DNA from: Amphimedon queenslandica
Taxonomy: Eukaryota; Porifera; Demospongiae; Haplosclerida; Niphatidae
NCBI RefSeq assembly: GCF_000090795.2
Contig: NW_003546283.1
Coordinates: 161,209-225,208 of the forward strand
Length of the DNA stretch: 64,000 nt
Reading direction: 5' to 3'
Part shown: positions 12,587 through 26,700 of the stretch, in pieces
Position numbering within the stretch: position 1 is the first letter of the stretch
How the letters are laid out: each line of letters begins with the position of its first letter
Program-made: the position numbers and the translations under genes
The notes under the pieces: generated by a model
Seen by the model: only the letters and a program-made list of their open reading frames with translations
The model's database searches: none
What the model was told of the DNA's origin: nothing

Positions 12587-15027
12587 TTACCTTCCGGTGT
12601 AGTCAGGAAAGTTATTCAAATATAACAAATTATCGAGACAACAGGTAACGACTAGTGATATAATGTCCTGCTCATGTCCTGTCTCCAACCAAAGATACCT
12701 ATTGATCAACCAATTGAATCCTTTATCTTCTTTGTACGTGTACACAATGGCTCTTCCGAATACACTACAGTCTCTTACCCTAGTGCTTTCAGTAGATGAC
12801 TGCTAGCTTTTAAGACTTCTCTAATGACAGACATTCCATCTTCTCCTCCATCCAACGCAATGTGCGATTCATATCTTAAAGGAAACAATCCATGGATTAG
12901 TATATACAGATTACAAGCAAATTTTTTAATAATTAGGATCAGTCTATCCCAGAGTCATAACAGTGCACAAGAGTTGAAATGAGAATACAAATTAGCATCA
13001 CATACTTGGTGATTTCCGGTTGTAGCATAGGAATGACCCCACTGGGTATGTAAGGTGGATTACTGACTATAAAGTCAAATCTGGACTCAAGTTCTGTATC
13101 ACTCATCAGATCAGTTATTGGTGCTTTGGTAACAATTAGCCTTTGATCTACTTCATTTCTATAAAATAGTATTAATAGCTCATGTCTAGACAATGGATTG
13201 CGTTACCGAGCGAGATTCATATTAGTAATATATCTGTCATAGGCATTTATAAAGGTATGAAAATTAGCCACAGGAATTCATAACAAAACCTACATAATGC
13301 ACGTATATACACAATGGCTATATTAATTTGGTTTTTGGTCCAAGAAATGAAGGCAAACGGAAATATTGTACCCAGTCTCTAGGGCATAATCTACATTAAA
13401 GGTCTTAGTGTGCATGTATGTACAGTTATCTGTCATACTATTAGTAATGATAAAATAACTACAACATTTTAATGATCTATTCACCTAATTGAATTTTCTT
13501 TGGTAAGTTCAACTGCTTTGGGTAATATATCTGTTGCATAGCCACTGAGCTAATAGAGGATATGAGTCAATAATGTTATGTTATAGTACAGAGTTTCCCA
13601 CATAAAGTTGACAAGCACAAACTATGCAGGTACATGACATTTAGAGCAACTTTAAAAATTCATAAAAAATCCAAATTTGATCGGAATCAGCTCAAACTTT
13701 CTACACAACATAAGAACATGTATATGCATCAGAGAATAGTATAAAAATGGAGAATTCTTTATTTTTCATTTTTGGCAAAATTTGGCCCGAGACCATGTAC
13801 TATAGTACAGGGACTTTGACCCAATTTTGGAGCAACTTTAAAAATTTGTAAAAAATCTAATTTTGATTGGAATCAGCTCAAACTTTCTACACAGCAAAAA
13901 AACGTGTACATGTATATGCATCACCATACTGATTCATACTGATTCATACTGATTCATTCTCTTTTAGCAGTGATACTGAGATGGCTCCACTTCCACAGCA
14001 TAGCTCTAGAAAATCTAATTTTTGGCGACAATGGTGATTTTGCAAAAAATTCAAAATATGCTCAACCAATACCTACCAGTATAAAGTAATTATCATTTAA
14101 ACCTAGTAAGTATACCTCTGTTTCTGGCCTAGGAATAAAAACGGGCTCTTTTATAGCCAATTTAGTCTTTCTAAAGTCCCATTCGCCTATTATGTACTGG
14201 ACAGGGATTCTAGAGTGGTCTTAATATATTGTTAGAAAACATTAATTCACAACCTTTTCAGTCTTTTTAAACAGAGAAACTCAATGTCGTCAATCTGTTT
14301 CTCTGACAAAGTTTGTTCCTAGTATATAAACAAAAATAGCTGAAATAAACAAATTAACTTTGTATGCTCACATAAAATAGAAAAATAAAAAACAACAACA
14401 ATTGCAAACGACGTTATTATTCATGGGATGATCCAGAGAATTAGCACTGCTCTGTGAAGTAGTCTATATCATCAAGAGATCATATACACAGTAAACAAAT
14501 GAGGAATTCCATTATAGACACTTTTAAAATGGCTACAGAGGAAGAGTCTGATCTACAAGGCTATGATAGTGTTTGGGAATAAGAGTTGACAGATACTGCT
14601 ACCGAAAACATACGAATTGATACACCTGCCCTGTAAAAGGGATTTACGGAACACCACCTGGCACCTGTGGTGCATTACATGTGTTCAGTCAATATAATTA
14701 TCGTTGTATGTGACATTGATTACTCCCAAATGAGTCTTATCAAGCTTCTAGTGAGCAGATGGCTACTACAGATTTACATAGTGTATTACTATCAATTATA
14801 TACACAGACGTACTGTGTAATTCAATACTATAGTCTACCTTCTTCCTTTTGCTGTTGCATATTATGTAGTCAACAAGATATTCCGCAGAGAGTTTATAGT
14901 CCTCTATGTCATGACTCTTAAATATTTCACTCCATTTTCTTATCAGTTGACCAGCAGTAGGCCGCTGTGATACTGATCCTGCTTTTCTTGAGAATAACTT
15001 AACAATATTCACACTGGTGGTAGCCAT
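12587..15027 (-). CDS. HEMK1: HEMK1/PrmC-type release factor glutamine methyltransferase
   Basis: Eight exons: 15027-14839, 14318-14254, 14209-14073, 14014-13950, 13549-13485, 13158-13006, 12874-12779 and 12698-12587. The product is about 293 aa, normal for the family. Signatures appear in order: [20 protein letters not shown], the SAM-binding motif [26 protein letters not shown], the catalytic [23 protein letters not shown] and WLETGHEQ. PrmC enzymes N5-methylate the glutamine of the GGQ motif in peptide-chain release factors using SAM. HEMK1 is the mitochondrial form in animals; a targeting peptide is possible here (basic start with [13 protein letters not shown]). The end of exon 3 is my choice of donor at 14072, because it gives the family's usual spacing between PRPETE and the GSG motif. 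Exon 4 ends in a triplicated donor. Confidence 0.93.
13630..13925 (-). repeat. CTATAG repeat, subfamily 1, about 1.5 units, in HEMK1 intron 4
   Basis: Minus-oriented copies containing GGAATCAGCTCAAACTTTCT twice (near 13681 and 13870) and a palindrome variant CCATGTACTATAGTACAGGG. They fill most of the intron between exons 4 and 5 and end just before the 10-base donor repeats. Confidence 0.88.
13925..13960 (-). repeat. Triplicated 10-base splice donor of HEMK1 exon 4
   Basis: On the minus strand the block GAATCAGTAT is repeated head to tail three times at the end of exon 4, giving three identical donors (TCA/GTATG) 10 bases apart. Only the first keeps frame with exon 5, giving the continuous family sequence [15 protein letters not shown]. 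Confidence 0.8.
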
Positions 15028-15239
15028 ATTGCCATCATTGTTATTATAATTGTGTTAGAATTAACAATTATTGTTCACACAATAAATTTGTACAGAACAA
15101 TGGAGGTACACAAAAAACAACATAAAAAATACCAGTCAGAATGTGATAAAAAAGTGATATTAGTAATAGATGGTGATATGTTCTTAGTGCATAATTATTT
15201 GTGTGTGTGTGAGAGTGAATTTCATGCATACGAAAGTTA

Positions 15240-16754
15240 TTATACAAAAACAATATCAACAAGTTCACTGTTAGCAGGAACAGGTTTGGTATATGATGAT
15301 TGAGTTAGAGCAGGAGGTGAAGTGACTAGCGACTCTGTACTAGATGAATATCCGCTACTGCATAAGCTGGTAGTGCTCTGCATTGTTGAAGAACTGTTGT
15401 CCAGTGGTCTGCTTTTTCCTTCAGTTGGACTCATTGGTTCACAACTCTCGCAGTGAAGTCTTATAGCTGAATCACGCATTTCACTTCTGGAGTGGCAGTC
15501 ACAGGTGCATGATAGTCCAGCTTCAGTCATGATGCTCTTAGTGATTTCCAATGCAATGCTTTTGGAGTGAGAGATGCCCTGTCGTCTCCTGGCCAGTGGT
15601 GGTAACTGAAGTGAGCTTTTCCTTGGAGCTGGGTTGAGCCATGGATGACTGAGTACTTCACTGATAGTTGCACGAGTAGCTGCACATGGATCAAGCATCC
15701 TTGAAATGAGGTGTTTAGCATCTATAGAAGAAACAAAAAGTGCATCATAACTCATCATCCACAATAATAACAAAACAATACTTTTGTATATGTTATGAAA
15801 AGCCATGATTTGCAAGTAAGTTATATTATCTACTACTCACTTTGTGATGTGTTTGGTGGTTCAGGATAGTCTGATCGGCTGATGCTAGTTATGAAGCTGC
15901 CCCAGTTAGAGTCATCGAATGGCATGCATGCGGTTAACATGCCAAACAGGATGATTCCTAAGCTCCATACATCACACTCTGGTCCCTGGTATGGCTTTCC
16001 AATGATCATTTCTGGTGAAGCGTACAGTGCACTGCCACAATACGTTGCAGTCATTGCGTTGGGATGAGTCTCTTTTGAGAATCCAAAGTCGATGACTTTG
16101 GCTTGCTTTGATTCCGTCAGGAGAATGTTCTCGAGTTTAAGGTCACGGTGAGATATATTGTTCTATTCAATGAATAAAAGAAAGTAAACAAAAAGTCAAT
16201 GAATATTCTATTCTATACAACTGATGGCATGCGATCATTCTTTGTGCATGAATGTAGCATGCATGTGGGTCATAGTGTCTACTTACCAAGTGACAGTGGT
16301 GGACAGCACAAGCAATCTGTGAGAACAAGCGCCTTGCTTCTGTTTCGCCTAGCCCTTGCTTCTCTGCAATGTAGTCAAATAGCTCGCCACCAGATACATA
16401 TTCCATAGCGATACACATTTCTTTCTCTGTTTCGAAACCTATTCAAGAAAAGAGGCATGACTCGGGTCAGGCTACAAGCGCTAGGGAACTTACTGTCATA
16501 ATAAGAGACGATGTGTTTGTGCTTAAGAGTTTTCATGTTCTCTATTTCTCGTTCCAGCCTCTCTCGAAGCTTTCCAGATGAGATGTTGGCCTTGTTGATC
16601 ACTTTAAGAGCGACCTAAAATGAAAATGGAATCAATCGGATCCATCCAGACAGTTTCTTTCTCTTACCTTTTCATTTGTAGTCTTGTCAAGAGCAGTGTA
16701 GACTTTAGCAAAGCTGCCGCTACCAATCTTTTTCAGTATTCTGTAGTTGTCCAT
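15240..16754 (-). CDS. CAMK/CAMKL-like serine/threonine protein kinase
   Basis: Five exons: 16754-16668, 16614-16494, 16438-16287, 16162-15841 and 15721-15240. The product is 387 aa. All key kinase residues are present: glycine loop IGSGSFAKVY, VALKVINK lysine, helix-C glutamate (LEREIENMKTL), catalytic HRDLKLEN, DFG as VIDFGFSK, activation segment TYCGSALYASPEM, and DVWSLGIILFGML. The start MDNYRILKKIG sits directly before the glycine loop. The YASPEM and GFSK wording places it near the AMPK-related/MARK/NIM1/HUNK branch, but I cannot name an orthologue. After the kinase domain (about residue 260) there is a 120-residue tail with a Cys/His cluster (CTCDCHSRS) and Ser/Thr-rich stretches. It lies 212 bases upstream of HEMK1's start on the same strand, with its own termination codon TAA. 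Confidence 0.92.
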
Positions 16755-17740
16755 AGCTTTTCCAGAGTCTAATTAGCAAGATTATGATTTACAGCCAAGC
16801 AAACTCGCTCTTTATATTTGCAGCAAATAGATTGGTCCCACCTCTTCCTGTTGACCTAGCAATCAGGGGTCAACCAGTCTGAACCAGATCTGGTGCATTG
16901 TGTACATTAATAAATCCAGTTAGATGTCAATCCTCTTCCTGTACTAAAAAGCACACGTTGTCACAAATGTAACCTTAAATCAAAAATGCTATGCCTTTAA
17001 TAGCAATCGTAGCAAGACATAATTTGTCCCCATCCCTTTTGCAGAAACTTGGCATAATTATAGTACATGATTGAAAATACTATAATAAGAACATCTAGCA
17101 TGAGAATTGGGAACTGCCAAGTTTATTTAGGGACATCCTGTCTCCAGAATGATCTGACCCATTCAAGACATGGCTAGTACATGCAGGTAATGTAACCTCT
17201 GTTATAACTAACACAAAAGTACATTGCAGCCTAACAGTAATTATAGGCCTACACTGTTATGTTAGCTGAAGCAGAGTTTGCATCATTACCTGCACGTGTT
17301 GACCATGTCTTGAATGGCTAATTATGGCATGAATACTAGGTGTGGATGTTCACCCTTTAGTGTTTCTATACTTAATTGGCACAAAGCTTGACAAAGACAC
17401 ATTATTATTGACCAGATTAGATCTATCGCAATTAGCCTCGGGCACAAATGCTTTGAAGCTTGTTCTCTTTATGAAGTTATAATACAAAATTAATAAAATA
17501 ATCAGTAATATGTATGTATAATATCATAGTTAATAATGACCAGTGATAAAAGCTTCTATAAATGCTTGAACACTACAAAACTTGGACAGTATGATATAAA
17601 AAGAATCCACACATACACACACACACACATACAGAGATACGAATACATCTATAGTGAAACATAACTCAAGCAACAGTACACACACACACACACACAAACA
17701 ACATCATTATACAATCACTATCGCTACAAATGACAAATAG
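16755..17740. other. Kinase upstream region with a long imperfect inverted repeat
   Basis: About 1 kb between the kinase start and the FGD-like stop codon. It must hold the kinase promoter and the FGD-like 3' UTR. It contains an imperfect inverted repeat at about 17159-17322, with arms beginning and ending CCATTCAAGACATGG / CCATGTCTTGAATGG, and (CA)n microsatellites near 17615 and 17680. No reading frame is supportable. Confidence 0.6.
17159..17322. repeat. Imperfect foldback element, MITE-like candidate
   Basis: The outer 15 bases of each arm match well (CCATTCAAGACATGG versus CCATGTCTTGAATGG). Further matching inside includes GCAGGTAATG against CATTACCTGC and AACAGT..AGG against CCT..ACTGTT, around a centre near 17247. 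No target-site duplication was identified with confidence. It codes for nothing. Confidence 0.5.
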
Positions 17741-20700
17741 TTAATACAAAAGTGTTTTATTCACTCTGGTGCTTTGGGGTGTCAATGGAGCTGGTACGGG
17801 TTCTTCAGAATCAACAATATCTTGAAGACTTTTAGAGCGGACCCTGTTCTTGCTTCCATAAGAGACTGACATACGATTGTCTTGATTGACTGGTACTTCA
17901 CATACCTCCATCTGTGCTGCCTTTTCAACTACTTCAACCCACCTACGTATAAAAACAATAATAATAATAATAATGAACTTGTAAGCACTAATGTTTATAA
18001 GGATGTGCCTTACGTTTCAAAGTCGGCAAGATTTTCTGTTTTGAATGAAAGGTTAAGTTTCTTCTTTGCTTGATGATGGATAAGGTTAATCGTCATGGAA
18101 GCTCTATCACTAGTCACACGGTAACCAGGTAGTGGGACTGTTTCATTTGCTTTAATATCCTGTGAACAACAAACATTGATAAAGAACTCATCAATGGAAT
18201 AGTGAAGTCAGGATGTACTCTTATCCTAGCTACCATTAACCCTCCACCATGACTCTAATTAAATTTTGTGTGTTTTATGATATGCATAGCTTTAGCTAAT
18301 CTTACGTCATCTACCCTACTACTTGGTATGAACACTATACTACAAACAAGGCATACAGAATTACAGAGTACAGCTGAATAAGGTGAACCGTGTGACTCAC
18401 TTCCACCCCATTACCTCATGAGCTTTAAACTTGTAGAGTGCCAGGTCTTTGCCTACCACATACCAGCATCTATTCCACTTCTTTCCATCTTGTTCCAGAA
18501 CATACCCTCCAATAATTGCCTCTTTCTCGTGATCAAGCTATTACAGAGAAAGAGTGATAGTAATAACTGTTGAGATGGGAGTCAAAATTATCGAGACACA
18601 AAGCAGATAAAGGAGACATTACAAACTGCTTTAATATAGCATCATTTGAAGTAGGTAGACAAACCAATAAAGCATATACACGTACATGTAGCACATTTAG
18701 TATAAGATTAAAGCCATGATCACATTCTATGAGTAAAAACTTGCCAACGTCAAATTTTAAAAATCCATTTTCATCTCAAAGGTATTATCACAACTCCTAG
18801 GTGAATTAACGTAGCTATTCATATCAGTAATAACTGATTCGGCTAGACTAGTTTTCATTACAGCTCATAACACTTTCTCAATAAATAAGCTGTCGCAAGC
18901 GAACAGACTGGACACATCATCGAATGCAAAAATATGTGAACTGTGAGCTCAATTTTAAAATTATTATCATAGAGTAAAATAATACCACAAATGTATTATA
19001 AAAAACAGTACTCTTTATNNNNNNNNNNGAGTAAACACTGCTGCTGACCATGTTAGCATTATGAATGATGCGTGAAACTCACTATTAAGACTGATGGAAT
19101 ATTAGGGCGGGATAACTCAGCAGGTGATTGGACATCACCATCAATCTCATCTCCTCCTCCTTGAGAAGCTAATGAAATAAAACAAGTTAATAAATACTGT
19201 GCGTATTATAAGCTACAAAGAACATGCATGCACATATTAAGGTCTAATAGTATTATCAAAAGTAGATCTACTCTTACATGTACATGTACATGTACATGTA
19301 CGTGTACATGTACATGTAGATGCACATGTAGATTTTGTGTTTGTGTATCTTTGGATGAACAAACTGTTTTTGTTTCATTATAAGCTAGTCTGCGTTATTG
19401 TACACAGAAGCACGCTCTGTTTATAGGCTCAGAGCCAAACTCACAGTGCTGCCTCTTTTGATGATGATTACAAACAGAGCAGATCCGCTCTTCTTTGTTC
19501 ATGTAAGCAAGGTAAGCTTTGTATGGAGAGCAGTTACCACACACAACCTGAGGATAAGAAATAATAATTATAATGAAATTGGAGACAATACATGAATGGA
19601 AAAAAGAGAAAGAGAATTAAATAAAAAGAAAAAACAAGAGCTAGAAATAACAAGAAAGAACAGGAGTAGAAAATTTGCCATGAGAAAGAATGTATAGTAA
19701 CAAATAACTATTGTATATACTCACTCTGCCACAAGCCCGGCAATGGTGTCTTCTAAATGTGAATGTGAACTCCTTGGAGCATATCTGACACATGCTGACA
19801 CTTTGATCAGGTACCAGTATGGGGGCAGAGCTACCAAAACCTGACCGATCGAGTGTCAACAATTGCTACAAGGAAAGTAGTGATAAAAAGAGAGAGTGCA
19901 TGGTTAACACTACAGTGATCAGGTGGTCATTCATTTACTGATTAATTACTATACAAGGCATCGCTGAGGGAATATTGTTGATACAATGGGACGGAGAGAA
20001 ATCTCTAATGTTATTAAAATACCTGTGTGTGCTTTGGCTATTTGCGATGAGATAATCTGCCAGCCATGACAAAGGTACATTGTATATTGTTATTGGTATG
20101 TCAATAAATAATAAACAGGTTCGCTTCATACAACAACAGATATAGAAAGTATTATTGCAGTTCATCAGTGGGTCAAACTGAATGATAACAACGATATGAC
20201 TAGAATTCAATTTTAAGAAACCAGATATAGCAATCGACAGTTAGGATAAAGCATAAAATCTTGGTAAACAACAAAAGATATTTGGGGTTATGATCACTAA
20301 CTGTAGTACTAGAATAGCCCATTAAACTTTGATCTTTACAATAGAACAAGCCCAACATTCCAACTAAAGGAGGGAGCTAACTAATAAGGCACACATGTGT
20401 ACTACACTCCCCCTACAATTTAAAAAATTCGTAAAAAGTCCAATTTCATCGGAATCAGCTCAAACATGCTACACAACAGTAGGCCTACATGTACATGCAA
20501 ACACATGACACGTGCTGTGTACATGCACACAGGTCAACAAAATGACATACTTCTCCTCTTTTTAAGGATTTCATCTTTTCTTTATCATTCCTAATAGCCC
20601 CTGCCAGGGTGGTCATCCATTCAACCATTTCCTCTTCTGACCTAAACAAGCATAATAATGATAGAGCCAGTATAATAGTGATGCTAAATGAGTAATTGTA

Positions 20701-23700
20701 ACTAAAGATAGTACAATTACAGTAGCGTTCAGGACCAAAACTACATGTACACGTACATATGTCATGTGGTCAAATGAAAACAAGGCATGCATATAAGGAA
20801 TATGTATAATTAGGCTGGTTAAGGATAATTATGTACCAGTCTAACTGGCATTCATTGATTTCAATAGCCATGGCAACAGACCTACTTGTGGGCAAACTAT
20901 ACCTCAAGCATAACCTAGCTTTCATGTGTTGTAGGTGCTTTACAAATTTTATGAGAACTCGTCTTTAATGTACATACACATACCTTGCAGAGAGAATGAA
21001 TGATCTATTGGTACTGAGTAGCTCAAAGGAGAAAGGGACAAGAGAGACTTTGGGTATTTCTACTCTTACAGAACAGAGTTTCATCTCGTTCTTGAATTTG
21101 TATGTTGACGGGCCGGTTGGTTCAGTGTGCAACAATATGTCTGAGAACTGGAAGTAAATGGAAAGGAAAAGATAAATGCAATGGAATTATAATATAATAG
21201 GAATAAAGAATAAAGAGGAATAAAGGATAAAAACTATAAGAATAGGTGTGAGCAAATGAGAAAAGGTGGAATAACAGTATAAGAAGGAAAAGCACAAGTA
21301 TTTTTGTTGCATAAAATTTCTAACCAAAAAAAACATCCGTGGGGTTTGAGCCTTTCTTGACGACTTCTGGAGCATCCCTTTCTTAATGAATCTCTAAATG
21401 ACACGGCAGATTTCAAAGGATGTTATATTCATTGTCAGGACAATAAAGTAGCAATAAATATATTTATGGCAATATGCTCAGCAGAAAACATGATCTGAAA
21501 GGTCATACTAGCACAATAAAGTACATGTACTAAGTATGACCACTGACCTTTCACTGTGCCATAATTGATCATGCAAAATTTGGAAACTATACAAAGCTAC
21601 AATTTGATCAACCACCCAAAATATTACGAAATGACATGTACACATGTACATGGACATAAATTCACACACACATAATGACATACTGTATATGGTATATAAC
21701 ACATGAACATGTACTACATACATGTACATGATACAATGTAAACATGTCCTAGCTGGTGTGGTCTAGTGAATATACTCACCACAAAACATAGATTGTGCAA
21801 TCAATGAACAATAAAATTCATACAATCAACTAATACAACAGCCCATATTGGGATGGACTCTCATTCCAAGATGATTACACCAAACACAATAACTACATGT
21901 ACCGTAATATGATATACTTACTCTGTGAGCCAATAGCAGAGTCCCTTCATAATCTGTAATGGTTCTTTCTATTGCGAGGATTTCGTTTGAGTTTTCCTAA
22001 AAATATAAAATAAAAAGCAATAGAGGTGATATTAATAAAAATCATACGTGGATTGTATAATTATATGGATAGTAGGTAGAGTAGATAGAGCGTATGATTC
22101 CCAAGAAAGGAAATAGCATAAACTACATTGTACTACTAGAGAAGCTGGCTTCGATAGCAAAGAAATTAATAATAAATTTCTTAAATGATTGCTTTAACGC
22201 CACCAAAAGTACAAAATGATAAAGGCATACTCTTAATTGGGAATAATTCTTTTAAAGGACTGAGAAGCCAGGTGTGCCTGACCCAGTCCCATTAGTGTTG
22301 CTTTATAGTGGAGACAGACAACCCTTATAGTGGTCATGTTGGATTATATCAGACACTCTCTGACAGACAGAGTGGCACCTTCACACATAATACAATGTAC
22401 CACCACCACTTAGGCTAATATCAACAGATACAATATGACTGTATGCAAGGAGAACTAATGAAGCAATTGGTAGACACCAACATCACTCAGACAATAGATA
22501 TATCATACTATTATTATTATTATTATTATTATACACATGCTAACAAATAAGGATTTCGTTTCGTACAAAGTTATGCTTCAAGTCATCAGGGAATAGACCA
22601 GGACTGTTAATTATTATACGACACATTCTCCTGAGCATTAATCACGAGACAACAAGCAGCTAGTCACACTAGAGAGATATGACATTTTAACAAGACGTGT
22701 GATGACCACATGCTGCATGTATTTCTTTGACGCAGGACGCAATAATCAAATATCACAAGAGCACAGACCAACTGTCTACACAAGTATAATAGAAAAAATA
22801 TATAGCCAGGGGATTTCTTGGCAAAATTTAAAGTACCTTGGGCCAAATTTTACCAAAATTGAAAAAAAAGAGAATTCTTCATTTTTATATTTTTTCTGAT
22901 GCATATAAAAATTCTTACGTAGTGTAAAAGTTTGAGCTGATTCCGATCAAAATTGGATTTTTAAAGAATTTCTAAAGTTGCTCCAAATGTCATAATGTAC
23001 GATACTATTATTACAGTGCATGAATACAAGTACATAAGTACATGTATAACTACATACAATGAGACCTGCCACACGTAAGTTACAGATGAACAAAGGAATG
23101 TCACTATCTATATTATGGCGAGTAATTTATATTCAGGTAGTGTCACATGTCATTGACTAAGTTAGATCAGCCTTGAAGTATTAGGTGAGCTTTAGGGTGC
23201 GTCTTTACTCCACACGTACATTCCAAGACTATGAAAACACCATGACTCAGCTAGCAGAGGCATATAATGAGATTTGTTAATAAAGATTGTATCAAGAGAG
23301 CGATTGGAAGGGATTGCTGGAGGGTGCTTGATTAACAAAGTGTCTATGACTCATGCATATATACATGTCGGCTATTGTAACTTTGTTATAATAATAGAAG
23401 ACTTTAAAATTATGTTTATGTTCATGATGATGTTATAAAGCTTCCAAAACCACTTAAAAGAGAGTTACCTGTACAAGGGGATTTTTACATCTGTGACTGG
23501 AGTACAAGTACATGTACATGTATTATGATTTATCAGAGTGACATCACAGTCAGGAGCTCAGCTACATGTTTATATTTAATAATAATGAGGCAACCATACG
23601 TATAATAATAAATCATTTTTCGAAATTTTAGAATAACTTTCATAGTCGGCACAAGTGCAAAACACCTGCTGTTATTGCAATAGTACGCAATGAATAGGCT

Positions 23701-26700
23701 TGGATGGATTATCTCAAATAAAACAATCATTAGTAGAAACTTCATTTCACGTGTCCTAAGATAGTTGGCATGTGGATCCACCAGTAAAGAATTTTACATG
23801 TAGGATGGGATGTTTAATGGCAATATTATGATGAGAAGTAGTGGGGGAGGGAGAGAGGGGGGAAGGGAGAGAGGGGGAGAGAGACAGGAAAGAGTAAACA
23901 GGAGATGAGACGATGAATAAGTTAAAGAATAAAATGAGGAAATGTAAATTTAAGGAAGTAGATAATAATTTCAATTAAAATACGCCGAAAGAAAACAAAG
24001 CAAAAACAATAATAAATTTATTCACGGGCTGAATGAGTAACAGTAAAAAATTTAATGAATAATAATGAATCAGAAACACCATAATACATGTACATATGAC
24101 CATTGCCCACTGTAACATTCTTATAAATACACTAAGACATCAATTGTGAGCTGTTGAGACACCAAAGTGACTATACACATACAGTTTGTGCATGATCAGG
24201 TATAGCACGTGTGTTTCATGTGAAATATGAATAAAGACAATGAGATTATAATATTCACGAGTACAGACATATTAATAATACAGATTGATGTATACAACGT
24301 ACATATTATGGATGCTACCAAATAAAGCTAAATTATTAATAAATCTTTTACAAGCCATTTCTATCTTTGTCTTCTCGGAAAGATATAGCTTGGTCAAGCA
24401 GGGAGGAAACAAGATAACATGATTTCATAATGAAACATTGATGGAGTAAAACTACATGCACTAATCTCAATGTACCGATATGATTCAATACCAATATAAC
24501 GTGTACTGGAGGAAAGGAGGATAAACTATCACTATGTACTACCTTTAGTATCAACAATTATTATAATTCTTTAATTTGGAAAAGTACTACTGTATATTTA
24601 AAATTTTTAAATCTAGACTAAAATTTTAAGTAAGTATAGATGTACATGTATATACATATGAAAAAAATTAATTGAAAAAATCATAATAAATTAATTAAAA
24701 ATGTTACAGAGTGCTGTAGAGGTTGGTACTAATATAAAGGTATTGATTAATGTTGCACAACATCCATTTAACAGTACAGACTTACATCCTGGCTAAGAGG
24801 TGACATCACTGACCTATTCACTACTTATCATATTAATCGGATAGCAATCATCAATAAAGAAACAGACGATCTGGTATATCACCGGATGGTGTCACTGCCA
24901 TTCAGTTATAATGATCACATCAACTGAATGCAATTATGATGACATTTTGTTTACTGAGAATTTCCCTTACTTTCTCCTATGCTTAAAAATTGCACATGAT
25001 ATACATGTACTGTACATGTATAGATGTGAATATAAAGTGAACAAACATACCGGTAATCATAAACACAAACAATTTTGGCGTTAATTTTTGTGTCGTGTGG
25101 ATATACTATGGGAGCTAGGTTTACTCCTCTTCACCGTGGTGATATTCACAGAGCAAATGTAGCAAGGGAAAACAAAATGCCCATGTGAAATAAAATACAC
25201 ACACTATCTATGATATAATGGAAAAGTTATTGGTCTCACCCACACCTTGTGTAGGCAAGGAGGACTTATAGGTGTCACACTGTCTCTCTGTCTAATGTCA
25301 TATTGATTCTCTTAAAGCAATGATGTGCACTGTTAGAGCAACTTTAAAAGTTTGTAAAAAATCCAAATTTGATCAGAATCAGCTCAAACTTTCTACACAA
25401 CATAAGTACATGTATATGTATCAGAAAATATTATAAAAATGGAGAATTCTCTCCTTTTCATTTTTGACAAAATTTGACCAAAATCCCTGTACTATAGTAC
25501 AGGGACTTTGGGCCGATTTTGGAGTAACTTTAAAAATTCATAAAAAATCTAAATTTGATCTGAAATCAGCTCAAACTTTCATAAGAACATGTACAAAGCT
25601 ATTAATTGATTGCACTAAAAATGCTACAGTCTATGACTATTGAATTAATGTGTGTGTGTGTGTGTTAAATTGAATGACAACTATTTTACTATAGATACAG
25701 TTAGTTGATGCTATCAAATGTAATATTGTACCAATATTCAAAGTGAGGGTTCATGACCTATACCAACAATGCAGTGGAGTAAAGTGTAGGAGTGTCAGTT
25801 CATATTATAATAATATAATAACACACAACTGAGTCACATAAACAGACCATGAGCTGAATAAGCAGTGAAGCTACATTGTACCTGCATACTGGCAATATTA
25901 GTAATATAATAGCAGTAATAATAGCAGTATTAATAGGACTAATAATAGGAGTAATGTAGGTGTAAAGTGTAGGAGTGTGAGAGGGTACAGTTCATATTAT
26001 AAGATGAACACACTACAGACTATGAACTGAATGAGCAGTGAAGCTACACTAACAGTAGTAGTATTGGACACACACAAAGCATTAACACTTAAAAAAGAAT
26101 AATGCAAAAAAATTTTAGTAAAATTAAAATTATTCCACATGTTTCATAATGAATATTTATAAAACTATTGCTAATATAAATTATAAAAATAAACAACAGT
26201 GGAAGAGTTGATGAAAATGAGTAAACAGCCTATTAAGAGCCTTCACAAGCGAGAACAAACATTACAAGATAATAGAGTAACCCTTATAAGGATCATGAAG
26301 ACATAACTAATGAACAGCTGGAATCATATAACAAATATTTATATCATAATTATTTATATAGACATACAAAGTCACAATAACATTATCACCATCTTTACAT
26401 GTTAAGTTGCATAACTGCCACCCACTAAACTCATTCATTGATCAAAGGGAATTAGTTAATTTTGGAACTGACTATATCACACAGTCTAGCCTTTGTGTGT
26501 GTATATTTTATTTTCAAAATACAAACAACAATCACAAACGTGAAGCATATGGTGCATACGATCTACCAAATAATCAGTTTGTGGGTAATTATTTTAGATA
26601 CAAAGCAAACAGTACACAAAGCACATATCAATCGCTACACAGACAGATAGGACACTACTACAACTGGAGCTATGTACATATACAGTAACCACTCACTCAC

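Noticed and set aside
12939-13193. NPPY methyltransferase frame as possible bacterial contamination
   Set aside because: The gene has eight exons with GT-AG introns and lies between animal genes, so it is a host nuclear gene.
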